Shown piece after piece: positions 35,255 through 47,275 of a stretch of DNA of 64,000 bases. The notes under the pieces were generated by a model, which was not told the origin of the DNA, did no database searches, and saw nothing but the letters and a program-made list of their open reading frames with translations. The position numbers and the translations under genes were made by a program. Positions within the stretch are counted from its first letter, which is position 1, and each line of letters begins with the position of its first letter. Source of the DNA: Diphasiastrum complanatum (lineage: Eukaryota > Streptophyta > Lycopodiopsida > Lycopodiales > Lycopodiaceae); NCBI GenBank assembly GCA_029204225.1, contig CM055109.1, forward strand, positions 43,899,054 to 43,963,053, written 5' to 3'.

Positions 35255-36188
35255 CCACGAATTTTGAAGTTAGCAATACAATTGAAGCATTGGATGTTTT
35301 ATAGTCCTTCTCTATTGGGTGCATTGGACTATACTAACAATGCTTTTGCATTAGTAATCGATTGAGTTGAGAACTTTTTAAGTATTGCATGTTTTAAAAA
35401 TACTTCATGTCAATTTTGTCACTATGGTTCATTGCACATGTGATTTAATGAGCAATATGGCCTCCCTCCATGATGTGCTCTAAATCTTTGTCACTTGCCT
35501 TGTAGGTTTCTTAGAGGTAGCTACGCAACTTTTAGGTATCGCCTGTTGATGCAACTAGTTTTTCATGTATACAACTTTGTATACTTGTACATAATGTTTA
35601 GTCATTCACGCAAAGAAAATATATGAGGATTGATTTCTTGGAAAAGTACCTTTAGGGAATGTTCATGAAAACTTCACCTGGTGCCTATGTACATAGTGTT
35701 AAGTTCCTATCATATATCTCTCAAAAGTGACGATAATAAAAACAATTACAGTGTGGATCAACTCCATAAAGGGCTTGCCCATGCATGTTCCTCAATGAAG
35801 TTTTCAAGGTGATTACAAAATTGAGACCCTCAAAGGAATCTCTTGAATCCAAATTCTATTTCATAGGCACATGAATTGTGAGGAGCATATGGGCCTTGCA
35901 CTTGTGAGCAAAGCTCAAGCTATAAGTCCAGTCACATTCAAGCTGCCATAAGTCTCATCAATCACAAAGGCTTGCAACGTGCAAGGTGAGACAAATTTGC
36001 AATGCAATGAAACCCTACCTTAATAAAGGTCTCCACCTTGGAGGGTTTCTTATTATTCGTGATGTAGAGTACAAGAAAGAATTTAAGTATTAAGGAGTAA
36101 TTACATTGGTGCTCTTACATCACGACGTATATTTATGTGGATCGATAGATTCAAGGAGATTTCCTTACAGATTAATCTCGAATCATAC

Positions 36189-39100
36189 TCAGCTAAACGA
36201 TCTCCAAACTCTACCTTCCACTGAGATGACCATTACTGACACATCATCATGATATTTCCGCCGGTCTCCTTGAGGGATCTCGAGTAATTCATGGAAATCC
36301 ATTCCTTCAGTATACATCAAAACAAGCTGATTTCAGTAGCTAGTTTACAGAGAAATGAATTACAACTACCTTAATCTATGCTCAGCTGATACCCACTGGA
36401 ATCAAATATCACGAACACAAAAAGAAAAGTTATTTTTCCTCCCACAAACCTAAGAATTGGACTACAAATTATTCTGAAGCATTCTAGCAGCATCTAATGT
36501 ATTTATTGAGGTCTGACAGTCTATCTCTAACGAATAGTACACAAAAGAACCGATGCAGATAAGGCTGCGGCGCCAAATATGATCATGGAATAAGTGAGAG
36601 GAAATTCACTAACCAGCTTTTTTGGCAGCACGAAACAGAAGCTCCTCAATAAGGTATTGAGCAGGATCGCCCTCTGGGAATTTCTCCATAAACCATTCCA
36701 CATGAGAAATAACTTCCTCATTTGTAAGATACTGGTAGAGTCCATCTGATGAAAGTACCAAGAATCTATCTTGAGGGCCCAGTTTATGGTGATACATTGC
36801 TGGCGTGCAGCTGATGTATGGAGCGGTGCCAATATAATCAATGCGAAACATTTCTAGCAAAGCGTCGTTCCATTTTGGCTGCAATTTAGAAATTGCAAGT
36901 ATTAGACTTTAAGACTTCCCCAGCCTTCATCTTGATGTGGAGACAAAACGAAACTAGTATGAGCATCATAACAGGTTATTTGAAGCACATACAGTATAAA
37001 AGCTATAGCAAATATATCACCTCAACCCATTGACTGCAATTAAAAATTTCTGAGGCAAAACAGGCAGGTTTCGTGGGTGATGTGAAGTCTTCAATACATA
37101 CCTTCTTCAAAAAGCCTGCACCAAATGCACGTGTAACTTTCAGTCTCCCTTTAACTCGATCATTGAAGATGGGAGCGTCATCGTCTGGATGCTCCATCAT
37201 GAGTTTTTGCACTTCCTGTAGAGCTGAACTATTAGCTCTAAGGTATTCTTTTAACAATTAGAATGATAGCACAAAAAAGGTTCACTTCAATTTCAGTTTT
37301 AGGGTCTTGGAAGCTGAATAAGTTGGACTCACATACAAAATGCAAGATTTGACTTCGTTCTGTTAAAAAGTATGCTAATGAAGGATCGAGCTAGAATCAA
37401 CCAGAAAAGGATGCAGCAATCAACAAAAACGAGAAAATGTACAACCTGCTGAATGCTGGTACTATGATCGGAGGTCAGCTGCAGAGCATCCAGTGTCGAT
37501 GAGATTGGAGGTGGAGCCATTTCAGTAGGATCAAATGCTTGTTCAAGAGCCTCAAGTTCCGTTGGAGTCTCCTCAATGATGCGCTCCAGCTCCATCCTCA
37601 GCATAGAATCCCTGGCTACGATCCATTCGTAATCCTCCTTGGAGCCATTGAGTTGACCGTGCAATTTGCCTCTGGAGAGGAAGGATGAGAAATCAAAAGA
37701 ATCTGTGCTTGCTTGCTGAGCTAGAAGAGCACGACTATCACCCACATTCATGATGTACACATCCTCATCCTTCATGACCATAACCAAGACGCAAGAACCG
37801 ACAAGGGCTAATTCTGGATTATCTGCGACAGCTTTATCTGCCATGTCCAAATAAGCCTCTTCTGTTGCCTTCAGAGCACGTGACAGAGCTCTCAAAACAG
37901 CACCATGGTCAACAGAGCTATGTCTATGGCGCTTTCGATACTCCGCCTCCTTTGTAGCATTCGACTCATGAACTTCCGCTGTAGCCAGATCTTGATTGTG
38001 TCTCCACTGTAGAAGTTGCCTAACATTCTTTCGTTGTCTGTCGGGCAATTCCCTCAATGTTCTACTGGCATCTTCAGCTAAATCAAGCCCTGCATGCTCT
38101 CCATCTGGCCTATTATCAGCAAACTGACGATCTGGTCTCTCTTCACTAGCAAGAACAGGATAGTTACCTGCATCAATCTGCCTAATGCTTGATTCAATAT
38201 CATTTTCAATCTGAGAAGCTCCCTGTGTCATAGATACAGGTTGATCAGAATTGTTTTTATCACTTGCGATTTCAACTGAGTTCTTCTGTCCATCGAGTAT
38301 CTGGGACTTCTTATTGACGCGGACTTCCGTATCGTTTTTATCTCGACTTTCACCCCCCCTCTTCTTGTCACTAATGTCTTTTTGCCAAGAATCTAGGATA
38401 CCCAGAATTTCATGAGCAGAAACTCTTTTTTGATTCTTGCGCCTTCGGTGATCTACCTTCGGTACCTTTGGCACCTTCGGCAGTTGTGCAACATCAGTGA
38501 CTGACGATTCAAACGAATCCGTTCTATCCGAAAGCAACCCCTGAAGTTCCCTGTTGATTTCAGGGTAAAGATTGCTCATCAAAAAATCTGGAGCGTCTGG
38601 ACCATTAAACCCATCATATATGCCCACGAACAGCCAGCCATGCTCCTCAGACAAAACAATGTGGACTCTGTCTTCGCCTGCCATAGCTTGTGCCCATTGA
38701 AGATTGGTTTTTGCCCTGTTATCTAATTCCGCAGAGCAGTATCCCACCTCTTGCGAAGATTGCTCATGAGCTCCATCGTCTCCTGGGTTGAATCTCTTTG
38801 GAGGAGTCCGTGCAGGTAAAATATTTTTAAGCAGAGCACTAGAAAGCGTCTTACGCAGAGCTTTCTTCACAGACTTGCTAAGAGTTTTCACAAAGCGGGC
38901 TAGAAATTTCTTCCTCCTCCTGATATAGCCGGAGTATGGAATCCCCAGCGGAGCAGAAAAAATGTTGCGATCAATTGGATCTAATGAGCCAGAGACATGG
39001 ATTCTTTCTAGAGGGCCTGACATAAATCCCCTCTCAAGTGGCCCAGACATGAATCCTCTATCGAGAGATCCAGAAATGACGCCTCTCTCTAAAGGGCCAG

Positions 39101-39626
39101 ACATTGAAAGAGGGCCTGAAACTGATCCAGAAAATGGAACTCCTTTGGGAAGGGGTTGAAGGGGCAAATGACTGAATGACGCGGTGCTCTCAAAAGCGGC
39201 TGCTCGATCAGAAGGAATGATCGGAAACGAATTGAACTGCTCATGGGATAAGAGTGAGCGCGGATTGGAAGTGTTGGCACTCACGGATGCACCAGATATT
39301 GATTTGAATGATTTCTCAGGGAATATTTTATTCTTGACCGTGCCATTGGTGGTTGGGTTCTGGAGGTGATCGTGAAGTTGCTTGGGATTGTAAATTGCAT
39401 GCGAGTACAGCGGAGGTGGAAGAAATTCATCCGATGGAAGAGAGAATGAAGTTTCAGTGGTATTCGAGGAAGAGTTAGATGACGAGGACGATTGAAACGG
39501 AGGTCTGACGTAGCAGAAAGAATGGCCGAGGCCTTCATCTAGCGGTTCAGAGAATGGAGCACCCACTGCTGCACGCTCACGCTTGGGTAAAAAGCAACAA
39601 GTCCCGCGTGACGTGCTGTTGCCCAT
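36189..39626 (-). CDS. PLL: POLTERGEIST-like protein phosphatase 2C
   Basis: Complete gene, four exons: 39,626-37,446, 37,215-37,102, 36,878-36,614 and 36,304-36,189 (TGA at 36,191-36,189). Introns of 230, 223 and 309 bases are GT-AG, and the exons sum to 2,676 bases (891 residues). The start gives [11 protein letters not shown], a Gly2 myristoylation and Cys palmitoylation signature typical of POL/PLL proteins, which act at the plasma membrane. [13 protein letters not shown] and the SGPLERGFM-type repeats (about residues 166-228) are family hallmarks. A basic helix follows (about 236-270). The PP2C domain has [22 protein letters not shown] (about 333-348), [42 protein letters not shown] and, in exon 4, HDDVSVMV, so the expected metal-binding Asp residues are present. 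The long insertion of about 240 residues between the PP2C halves is also usual. In Arabidopsis, POL and PLL1 dephosphorylate targets downstream of CLAVATA-type receptor kinases in stem-cell control; that role here is inferred by family. Confidence 0.97.
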
Positions 39627-39631
39627 CGCAT
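39539..39631 (-). promoter_or_regulatory. Overlapping upstream ORF at the PLL start
   Basis: An ATG at 39,631 lies five bases upstream of the PLL ATG in a different frame (ATGCGATGG). It opens a 30-codon frame ending in TAG at 39,541-39,539, inside the PLL coding sequence. The downstream ATG is taken as the true start because it gives the conserved MGN-type acylation signal. Such an overlapping frame could lower PLL translation. Confidence 0.55.
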
Positions 39632-39640
39632 CTCTCTCAC

Positions 39641-39880
39641 CTCTTCCCCGCTCTCAGATTGCAGATGTCGATCACACAAAGCTAATTCAAATTGGTGTCA
39701 AACTGCTTTCCAGAATAATTCCTGGAAGCGGTAAGTGCATTCCGATCCACACAGCTCTTCCCCGTTATTGCAAACCTCGGATTGCAGATGTCGATCACAC
39801 AAAGCTATCTCAAATTGGTGTAAAACTGCTTTCCAGAATAGTTCCTGGAAGCAGTAATTGCATACCGATCCACACACATC
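39641..39880. repeat. About 120-bp tandem duplication upstream of PLL
   Basis: Two direct copies share CTCTTCCCCG, then GATTGCAGATGTCGATCACA, and end near CCGATCCACAC. Copy 1 is about 39,641-39,754 and copy 2 about 39,755-39,880, with a small length difference and a few substitutions. It lies within 15-260 bases of the PLL start codon, so it is in the 5' untranslated region or core promoter. Confidence 0.85.
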
Positions 39881-42358
39881 CGTATGCACAAACTAATCAA
39901 TTACCTAAACCTGCAAACAATTTCATATAGACACAACTATATATTCTAATTGATCTGCAACTATGGGTACCATCGCCGCAGCAAAAAATTCACTATATTC
40001 AGCACAGCGATGATCCAAAAGTCCACGACAATCCATTTCGAAACAGCACGTCCAATGAAGCAAGATCTGACCACCTCTCATCTCCAAATAGCAAACGCAA
40101 CACTAGCGATCCGATTTCCTTGCCTGCTTCTGAAAGGTCAAAGGGAGAGAAAGTCCGTTCAATATCACTTATACATGGGACGACTTTGAGATCGTCGTTT
40201 GACACAAGGCCGCAGACTGTATACAGCTCCTTCCATCGCTGCCAGCTGCTCTCCTTCTTCCTCCATCTAACAATTATCAATAATAATAATGTCGTTTTGA
40301 CTTTGGAAATCGCTCTGACAAATTGCATCCCACCCTTCAACACCTTCACTTTCTTTTAGGATCTGCATGTCCACTGCGGCTGCGGGCACCGGCTACCAAA
40401 CCTGCAATCTGCAAAGCCAGAAGCCTCGCCCACAGGCCTGCGTTTTGAAAGTAGTGCCCGTAGAAAAAAATAAAACTAAGCTTACAAAAAATCCCAAGAA
40501 CTACATGGAATCAATAAAAGGTTAAAATACACTCTATTTTTACTTGTTGATGAAGGAAGTCTTCATGCATCCACAACGGTCAGAGGAAAGGTGATGGGCA
40601 GATCGCCTGGGAGGACGGGCAAAGTGCGTTTGGAGGACAACCTTATAACCCTATAAATATAAAGTGAATTTCAGCAATGATGTTTGTATTTTTGGAGAGC
40701 AATGTTTGAAAGGCGCTAAAATATACGTTCTGATCACCATCAGCTTGACTGACTTTTCTTCTTTTGTTGGCAAATAAATCACAAGCACTGAGGAGTCAAC
40801 AACAAAATACAAGGAGACCCAGGAGTCAGGAGGACGCAAGAAAAGTCGTGTAATGAGCATTGGCACTACACACCAGTGCTCACGAAGAATAATAAAGCCA
40901 AGTCCTTAGTAGACTTTCAATCCACGAAATTTGAAAAGAAAGACAGTGTGTACTAGCCAACCTTAACGCTGACTGCAACGTGCTCTGAGTGGTGTCCTAC
41001 CCTGATTGAAGGGTGCTGAAGTGTGGACTTCTCTCTTTCTTAAACTCTTAAATTAGAACATGGCATACACATGGGAGTGAGAACTAGGTGTACTCTTGGC
41101 TTTCTTACTTATTCACTATCAAGAAAAGAGGCTAATCAATTAAAAAAAGGTATAAAATTTTGCTAGCAAATAAAGAAGGAATAAAAGTTTTCCAATAAAC
41201 AAAGAAGCACTAAAACTGAATATCACATAAATGTTTGAGTTTTAAATAAAACCGTCTTGGTCCTCGTACCTGGATTGGGAAAATGGTTTTTTATGGATTG
41301 GAAAAATGGTTTTATGGTATGAAAGGGGTTTGAAATAAACTTGATTCTGGCATACAATGACCATCTATTTTAAGTTTCCCATAGTCCATTCACACGTTGC
41401 AAGATTTTTTATTCTCTTAACCTTTCAAATTAGAAAGGGTTTGATTCTAGTTACAATTTATAACAAATCTTGAGACTTAGGAAGTATTGAAAAGTAATTT
41501 CACATACATCCTTGATTTTCAAAGTGATCATCTACATTTCAAATTCATCTAGACTGTGGGGTGGCTTGTAATTTATGCCAAATCATTGAGGTCGCCCAAA
41601 CGGCAAGGGGAAAGGCATCTATAGCTAATAATCTTGTGGACGGTTGTGATGATATCATAGTTCAAATCTTCATGGGAATAGATCGTAATTTCAAATTGTT
41701 TCATGCATTTCTCTAGTTCATTGTGTTTGTGTCAGAGTTACAAATAAATTTTACTTGTGCTAGGAATAATTTGCATGTTTATTAACATTTGTAGGATTCC
41801 TAGGGTTCTTATGTTTTTTTTTGTATTCATTCTTGTCTTTGGGACAGATATGTGAGGACGTATGTTCTAGGTCTAACAACTATGGTAAAACAAAAAAGAT
41901 CTGTCTGTTGGATTTGAATGAATGTTCGGAGGAGGAAAATAGCAATCAAAAGAAGCTTTGGTGATAACCTTGTTTATGTTGATGCATTTCAAGACAAGAT
42001 TTTTTATCTCGTAAGTAATATTGCTAACTTTTAAACTATGGGGTAGATATGTTTGGAAGTATAGATATTTCTTATGCTTAGGATTTGAAACAAAATGTAA
42101 ACTTTAATTATACAAGGATATTGTTTTTGCTTGAAAGTAAAGACTGTATGGATCATCTAGAGAATGTAAAAGACTTATTTTTGAAGTTGAGGGAGAATTG
42201 AGTAAATATCATAATGTACACTATGATGTTGATTTTTTTTGTCTATATGGCTATACTTAAAAGCAAATCTATAATTTCTTTTTTTCTCTTGAAAAACTAC
42301 CCATAGATTATAGACTTTTTACAAGTACAGGACAAACAAACGAAAAGACAAAATTAAC
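39881..42358. other. PLL upstream region and intergenic sequence
   Basis: The first 500 bases should contain the PLL promoter. A 116-codon minus-strand frame at 39,999-40,349 has no recognised motif and may be leader sequence. The remaining sequence to 42,358 is A/T-rich without recognisable genes or element ends. Confidence 0.5.
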
Positions 42359-43324
42359 TTACAAAAGCAATAATTTGTTAGTGTCCTTTAAAAGAATAAA
42401 GGAGGAGATGACAAAGTCGCCAATCTGAAATTCCCTGCTATTCCTATCTAACCATATGTTCCAAAGGGTAATATTTCTAATAGATTGCCAGAAATCTGTA
42501 TCATCAAAAGTAATATCATTCACCAGTGTATTTGTATGGCTGAACCTCATGAATCTGACATGAAAGCGCGCAATGAAAAGGTCAGTCGCTGATTTCCATA
42601 ATGGTGCATAGCAATGAAAGAATAGATGAATCACATCCTCATCTGATGTTTTGCATTTAGAGCAGGCATGCGACACATTACTTCTATATCTGGCACGACC
42701 AAGTCTGATTTTGTGGGTACGGTAGAATTTGGACTTCCAAAAATGAGGGGGATTAGAAAGGTTCCACTTGGTGTTGAACCAGAAAAAGGTGAAGTTGGGC
42801 TCTTTGGTAGCAAAGTAAACAAAAGAATAGGAGATTTTGCCCATTTTGTCTAGAGCCGTGAAGAGCCAATTGTTATTGTTGTCCACAGTCAGGGAGGTAG
42901 AAAGGGGGCCAAGGTCACCATGACAGAAGAAGAAGGAGAGGAGAATAGTTTCACGGAAGGAAAGGCCAAGCTTAGACCTAAGTCGGGATAGGCTGAGGGA
43001 GTAGATGAAGTTCATAATATGGTCCCAAATAATAAAACCTTTTCGGCTTTGGCAAAGTCTCTTTTCGATCAAACCGAGAGGTTTAGAGTTGATGGTAATA
43101 GCTTTAGAGAACCACAAGGACTCAAGGGAGGAGATAGAATTACCACCGGTCCAAAAAGTAAGCTCCATTATAGAGAGAAGAACTCTATAAATGGACTTGA
43201 ACCAAGGGGGGAGGGAATTGGAGAAGAAAAAGGAAGAATGGATGAACTCAAAAAAGTAGGATTGGAAATTGGAACCATTTGACAAGGGAAGGGAGGGAGA
43301 GTAGCCATCAACATTAGAGCCCAA
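42359..43324 (-). pseudogene. LINE (L1-like) reverse transcriptase C-terminal part
   Basis: An uninterrupted 321-codon frame carries a zf-RVT domain, the zinc-binding region found after the RT domain of plant LINEs. Visible parts are FFWFNTKWNLSNPPHFWKSK, then CSKCKTSDEDVIHLFFHCYA, the Cys-Cys-His-Cys set. A C-terminal LWNIWLDRNSREFQIGDF motif follows. Full LINE ORF2 proteins have about 1,200 residues with endonuclease and RT domains; here the endonuclease and the catalytic RT are missing, so it is a 5'-truncated copy, as is common for LINEs. The first 50 or so codons may be noncoding. Confidence 0.75.
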
Positions 43325-43519
43325 GGTTGGGGATTGGTAAAGTTAAAGTGGATTCATCTATAAAGAAGAGAGAGAGATAGATAGTAGAAGGGTCGAGGGG
43401 CCCCAGTCCACCCAGCCTTTTTGGAGCCGTACAAATATCCTAGTTCAAAAGGCTAGGGCCATTGTTCTAGAGGAATTTTCTGAATGTTTTAGCAATAGGC
43501 AGAGAGTAGGAGGGAGGGA
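43325..43519. other. Short intergenic gap
   Basis: Junction between LINE remnant and copia deletion derivative; nothing recognised. Confidence 0.4.
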
Positions 43520-44060
43520 GTTCATTGAGAAGCTCAATGGAAATAATTACCACCTCTGAAAATTCCAAATGAAGGTCGTACTACTTGCAAAAGAACTGTG
43601 GGACATCGTTGAAGGCAGTGAGATCAAGCCAAAAGTCAATGTGGCTAGCATCACTAAATGGAGATAAAGAGACTAAAAAGGCTTTTACCAGATCACTCTC
43701 AATATCAAGGACTTTCAGATCAGTCATATCATATCAGCCCAAACTGCTTAGGATGCTTGGGACGTCCTAACTATTCTTTATGACATAAGAGATGTTACGT
43801 CCAAACTCCATTTGAGAAAGAAATGTTTCACCCTCAAAATGTCTAAAGCTGACTCTATTTCAACCCATCTTGATAAATTCAAGAATTTTATGGAGCAAAT
43901 GACTACCACTGGATCAGTCATTAAAGAAAGAAAGTTTCACTTAGTTATTGCAAGACAAATTTTATGGCAGCAAATCAATTCACCAAAGCATTATCAAAAG
44001 ATAATCATATTATATTTACTAATATTTTAAATTTGAAGGTCAAAATTTTAGGATCCACAT
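43520..44060 (+). pseudogene. Ty1/copia deletion derivative: gag joined to RNase H end
   Basis: The plus strand has the gag N-terminus (EKLNGNNYH near 43,530, then VLLAKELWDIVEGSEIKPK), gag middle (AWDVLTILYDIRDVTSKLHL) and the STHLDKFKNFMEQMTT block. After about 43,940 it moves into ANQFTKALSKDNHIIF, the conserved C-terminal tail of copia RNase H (normally ADIFTKAL). Protease, integrase and RT are absent, so roughly 3.5 kb of the parent element is gone. The gag resembles that of copia element 2. Confidence 0.7.
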
Positions 44061-44451
44061 TAAGGAAGAATTTCGAATTTAAAAGCTCCAGTGGAAACCC
44101 ACTTTGTAATGAGGATCCTGAAACTATAAATACTCAAAAAATCCTATAAAAATAAAACAACCCGTCAATTGTTTTGATCCGGCACTTATTCACGTAGCAA
44201 CTGTATTTCTCAAAACCAAAATACATTGTACATATAGTTCTTCACTATGGCAGCCCATGCATGGCCCAGGTTGCCGTTGACGGGACATGTGTCCCTTCAA
44301 CTCGCCTCGTGGAGAGGCCAACTAATCCTTATCCACTGAGAGGACCCACAGTACAGTAACACAGTAGTTCTACTTTAATTCTAACTGACTTATCTTCAAA
44401 ATCACCATCCATGAATGCATTACCAAAAAGCCCATCCATAAAGTGTAGCAA
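44061..44451. other. Intergenic; possible copia 3' sequence
   Basis: No coding motif. It may contain 3' untranslated or LTR remnants of the flanking copia fragments, but no LTR boundary can be defined. Confidence 0.35.
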
Positions 44452-45545
44452 CTAAATTAAGGATTCGAATGCTTCCATCTTTGCCACGAGAGCAAAGGTC
44501 TCACCATAATCAATCAATGTTTTTGAGCATATCCTTTCTCCACAAACCTTTCTCTGTACGTATTGATTTATCCATCTTGGTTTGTCTTTACTTGAAGGTT
44601 CATTTGCACCAATTACCTTCTCGTCCTTGAATAGCTTCACCAATGTCCATGTATTGTTCTTCATACTAACCTCCAAAGTCTACATCCATTCTTCATCTTG
44701 CATTCTCTACGCAAGTAGGCTCATCAAAAGAAGTGAGAAAACCAAAGTTTGTATTGTTAACAACTTGTTTACTCTTCTCATCATATGTGAGCCTGGATGG
44801 TCTCTCTCTTTGCCTTGAGGTCCTTCTTGGGTTTTGACTTGGAGAATCATCTCCATCTTCATCCTTTAAAGAGCGTTAGGACCAACATCATCATCAAGAA
44901 GCTTAGGAACATTTCCCTCATCAAAGATAAAATCTCTACTTATGAAAACTTTCTAGAAGGAAAGTAGATCCTATAAGCTTTACTTACAACATCATAGCCA
45001 ACAAATATCTCCTTCTTAGATGTGGGACCTTCCTTAGTCCTATCATCAAGAGCTACATTGGCATAACATGTACATCCAAATATTTTCAAGAACTTAGCAC
45101 TCAGCCTCTTACCAAAAATTACCTCAAAAGGTGTCTTACTTTTCAATGCTTCACTTGTCAACCTATTGCAAAGAACATTAGCACAACTCAAGACTTCACC
45201 CCAAATATTACTTAGGAACATTTGCATTCAATGTCATAGATTTTGAACTCTCACAAAGAGACCTTTCACTCGGCCATCCATTTTGTTGTGGGGTTCTTGG
45301 CCTTGAAAGCACCTTCTTGATCCCATGTCTCTCACAACATTCTTTGAACTTTGTAAAGATATACTCACCTCCCCTACCTAACCTTAAGCACTTGACCTTT
45401 GTGTTAAGTTTATTCTCCATGGCATTTTTAATCTTGAAAAAGACATAAAAAACTTCCTCACTCGTTAGAAGATTAACCCAAGCATATCTATGAAAGTAAC
45501 AAACATCTTTGCACCTCCATTGCTTAATGTGCTAGCAAAACCTAT
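44452..45545 (-). pseudogene. Ty1/copia fragment 3 (integrase to early RT)
   Basis: From high to low coordinates: FVTFIDMLGLIF near 45,530, integrase core (45,420-45,208) with GRGGEYIFTKFKECCERHG and PRTPQQNGWPSERS, integrase C-terminal part (45,227-44,940) with EVLSCANVLCNRLTSEALKS and FGCTCYANVALDDRTKEGP, and the start of RT (44,676-44,452) with NNTWTLVKLFKDEKVIGAN and DYGETFALVAKMEA. The catalytic Asp of the usual SDNGGEY motif is replaced (LGRGGEY). Gag, protease, most RT and LTRs are missing. Confidence 0.85.
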
Positions 45546-45869
45546 ATTCGAATGCAAGAGTTAAAGAGACATCGTAGATCTTGAGCTAGATCTTCTTGTT
45601 GGATCTATCAAGAGAATCAATTTCTAATCTACATCCATTCATCCAATTTTGCAGTTTTTACTCATGTTTTTACATAGTTTGCAGAAATACACAGGAATGG
45701 CTAATAGTAGGGTTCAACAACGACAAAGAGTATTGAAGGTGTTCGAACTATCGAATGTAACAGAACTTGTTTCCACTTGTTTTGAAACTAACAATTTTCT
45801 CTAATAGTTTTTGCAAGTAGTTTTTGGGAAGCCCAACTGGATAAGTGACAATGCAATAAGCACTTGTGG
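45546..45869. other. Junction between oppositely oriented copia fragments
   Basis: Nothing recognised. Confidence 0.35.
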
Positions 45870-47275
45870 CATGCCAAAAACAAGGCAGGGGCAAGGGCAA
45901 GAAGAAGTCTAAGCATCAATTCGCCAAGACTCAGGAGGATGAGAGATCATCCAGCAAGGCCAAGAAGAAGGGCAAATGCTGATGGTATAAGAGAGCCCAA
46001 CACTAAATTGTACAGGTTGAATGCTACAATCAAGGGGCAACATGGACTTATCTCGTCCATTCCATCACAACCTGAACTGTGGCATAAAAGGCTTGGTCAT
46101 TTGAACCTAGGAAGCCTTAGCTTGATGTCGGAAATTGGAAATGGTGAAAGGATTGCCTATGATGGAAGACCACTTGAAGACGATGTGTGAATCATGTGTG
46201 TATGGGAAGCAACATCGAGAGAAATTCAAGAAAGGTGGTGTTGCAAGGGCGAAGAACATCCTGGACTTGATCCACACAGATCTATGCGGGCCTATGAGGA
46301 CTATGTCCATGGGTGGAGCTTTTTATTTCATGACCTTCCGAAGAGAAAATCAAACAAGTAGGAAGATCAAAGTTCTAAGATGTAATAGTGGAGGTGAGTA
46401 CAAGTCTACTGACTTCAATGATCTTTGTGATCAATGTGGGATCAAAAGACAATTTACGCAAGCCTCATACTCCTGAACTCAATGGTGCAGCTGAGCGCAA
46501 AAATCGTACGATTGTGGAAAGTGCCAGATCTATGCTAGTTGAGATGAAGCTACCAGAAGATTTTTGGTCAGAAGCATGCAGTACCGCAGTCTATCTTCAA
46601 AATAGAAGTCCTACCATTGTTGTACCAAAGATAACACTTGAGGAAGCATTCACGAAGAAGAAGCCAAAGGTGAACCACTTGTGAATCTTTGGATGTAAGG
46701 CCTTTGTACACATTTCTAAGGAAGAGAGATGTAAGCTTGATGTAAAAGCTATCAAGTGCATATTCCTGGGATATGATGATCGTGTGAAGGACTATAGATG
46801 TGTTGATCTAGTGGAGGATAAAATACATGTTAGTTGTGATGTTATCTTTGATGACTCCAAGATGTATGAAGACGAGGATGTTGAGAAGACGGACACATCC
46901 AATGGGAAAGATGGTACAATGAGGATACCTCCTGATGATGATCCATTTATTGACTTTCCTAGTGATGGACATGAGGATACACCTCATGATACCACGACTA
47001 GACCAGATATATGCTATGTTGTTGGTATTGTAAGTCAGTTTATGGCAGCACCTATGGAAACGCATTGGAAGGCAGTCAAATGCATTTTGCGATATGTCAA
47101 AGGCACTTCCGATTATGGCTTGGTGTACAAGAAGCATGAGGGTTTACCTAAGTTATGTGGCTATGTGGATGCGGATTGGGGAGGTGACTATGATTATCGT
47201 AGATCCACCACAGGGTATGTATTCCAGCTTTGTGGCAGTTGCTATTCCTGGTCGACAAGGTTGTCAAATTCTTCC
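45870..47275 (+). pseudogene. Ty1/copia fragment 4 with RT and protease deleted
   Basis: It starts with a Lys-rich gag tail (the KKKGKC-type zinc-knuckle stretch near 45,960), then jumps to pre-integrase (ELWHKRLGHLNLGSLSLMSE), CESCVYGKQHREKFKKGG, LDLIHTDLCGPMRTMS, CNSGGEYKSTDFND, ELNGAAERKNRTIVESA, and integrase C-terminal RCVDLVEDKIHVSCDVIFDD (46,799-46,860). After an acidic stretch it continues, in the same 172-codon frame (46,784-47,302), into RNase H: TRPDICYVVGIVSQFM, then DADWGGDYDYRRSTTGYVF. The whole RT catalytic domain is missing but the frame is kept across the junction. Confidence 0.85.

Larger units (their letters stand above)
32853..36188. other. Gene-free stretch 3' of the PLL gene
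   Basis: No reading frame here carries a recognisable family motif. A well-formed minus-strand TATA sequence CTATAAATAGAGG lies near 33,179-33,191 and may mark the promoter of an old LTR. A TG microsatellite (34,645-34,678) and a perfect hairpin (35,198-35,254) are listed separately. The last few hundred bases should include the PLL 3' untranslated region; no clear poly(A) signal was fixed. Confidence 0.5.

Noticed and set aside
39583-39930. Plus-strand open frame of 115 codons with internal repeat
   Set aside because: It arises from the tandem duplication upstream of PLL and the antisense of the PLL start; no motif supports coding.
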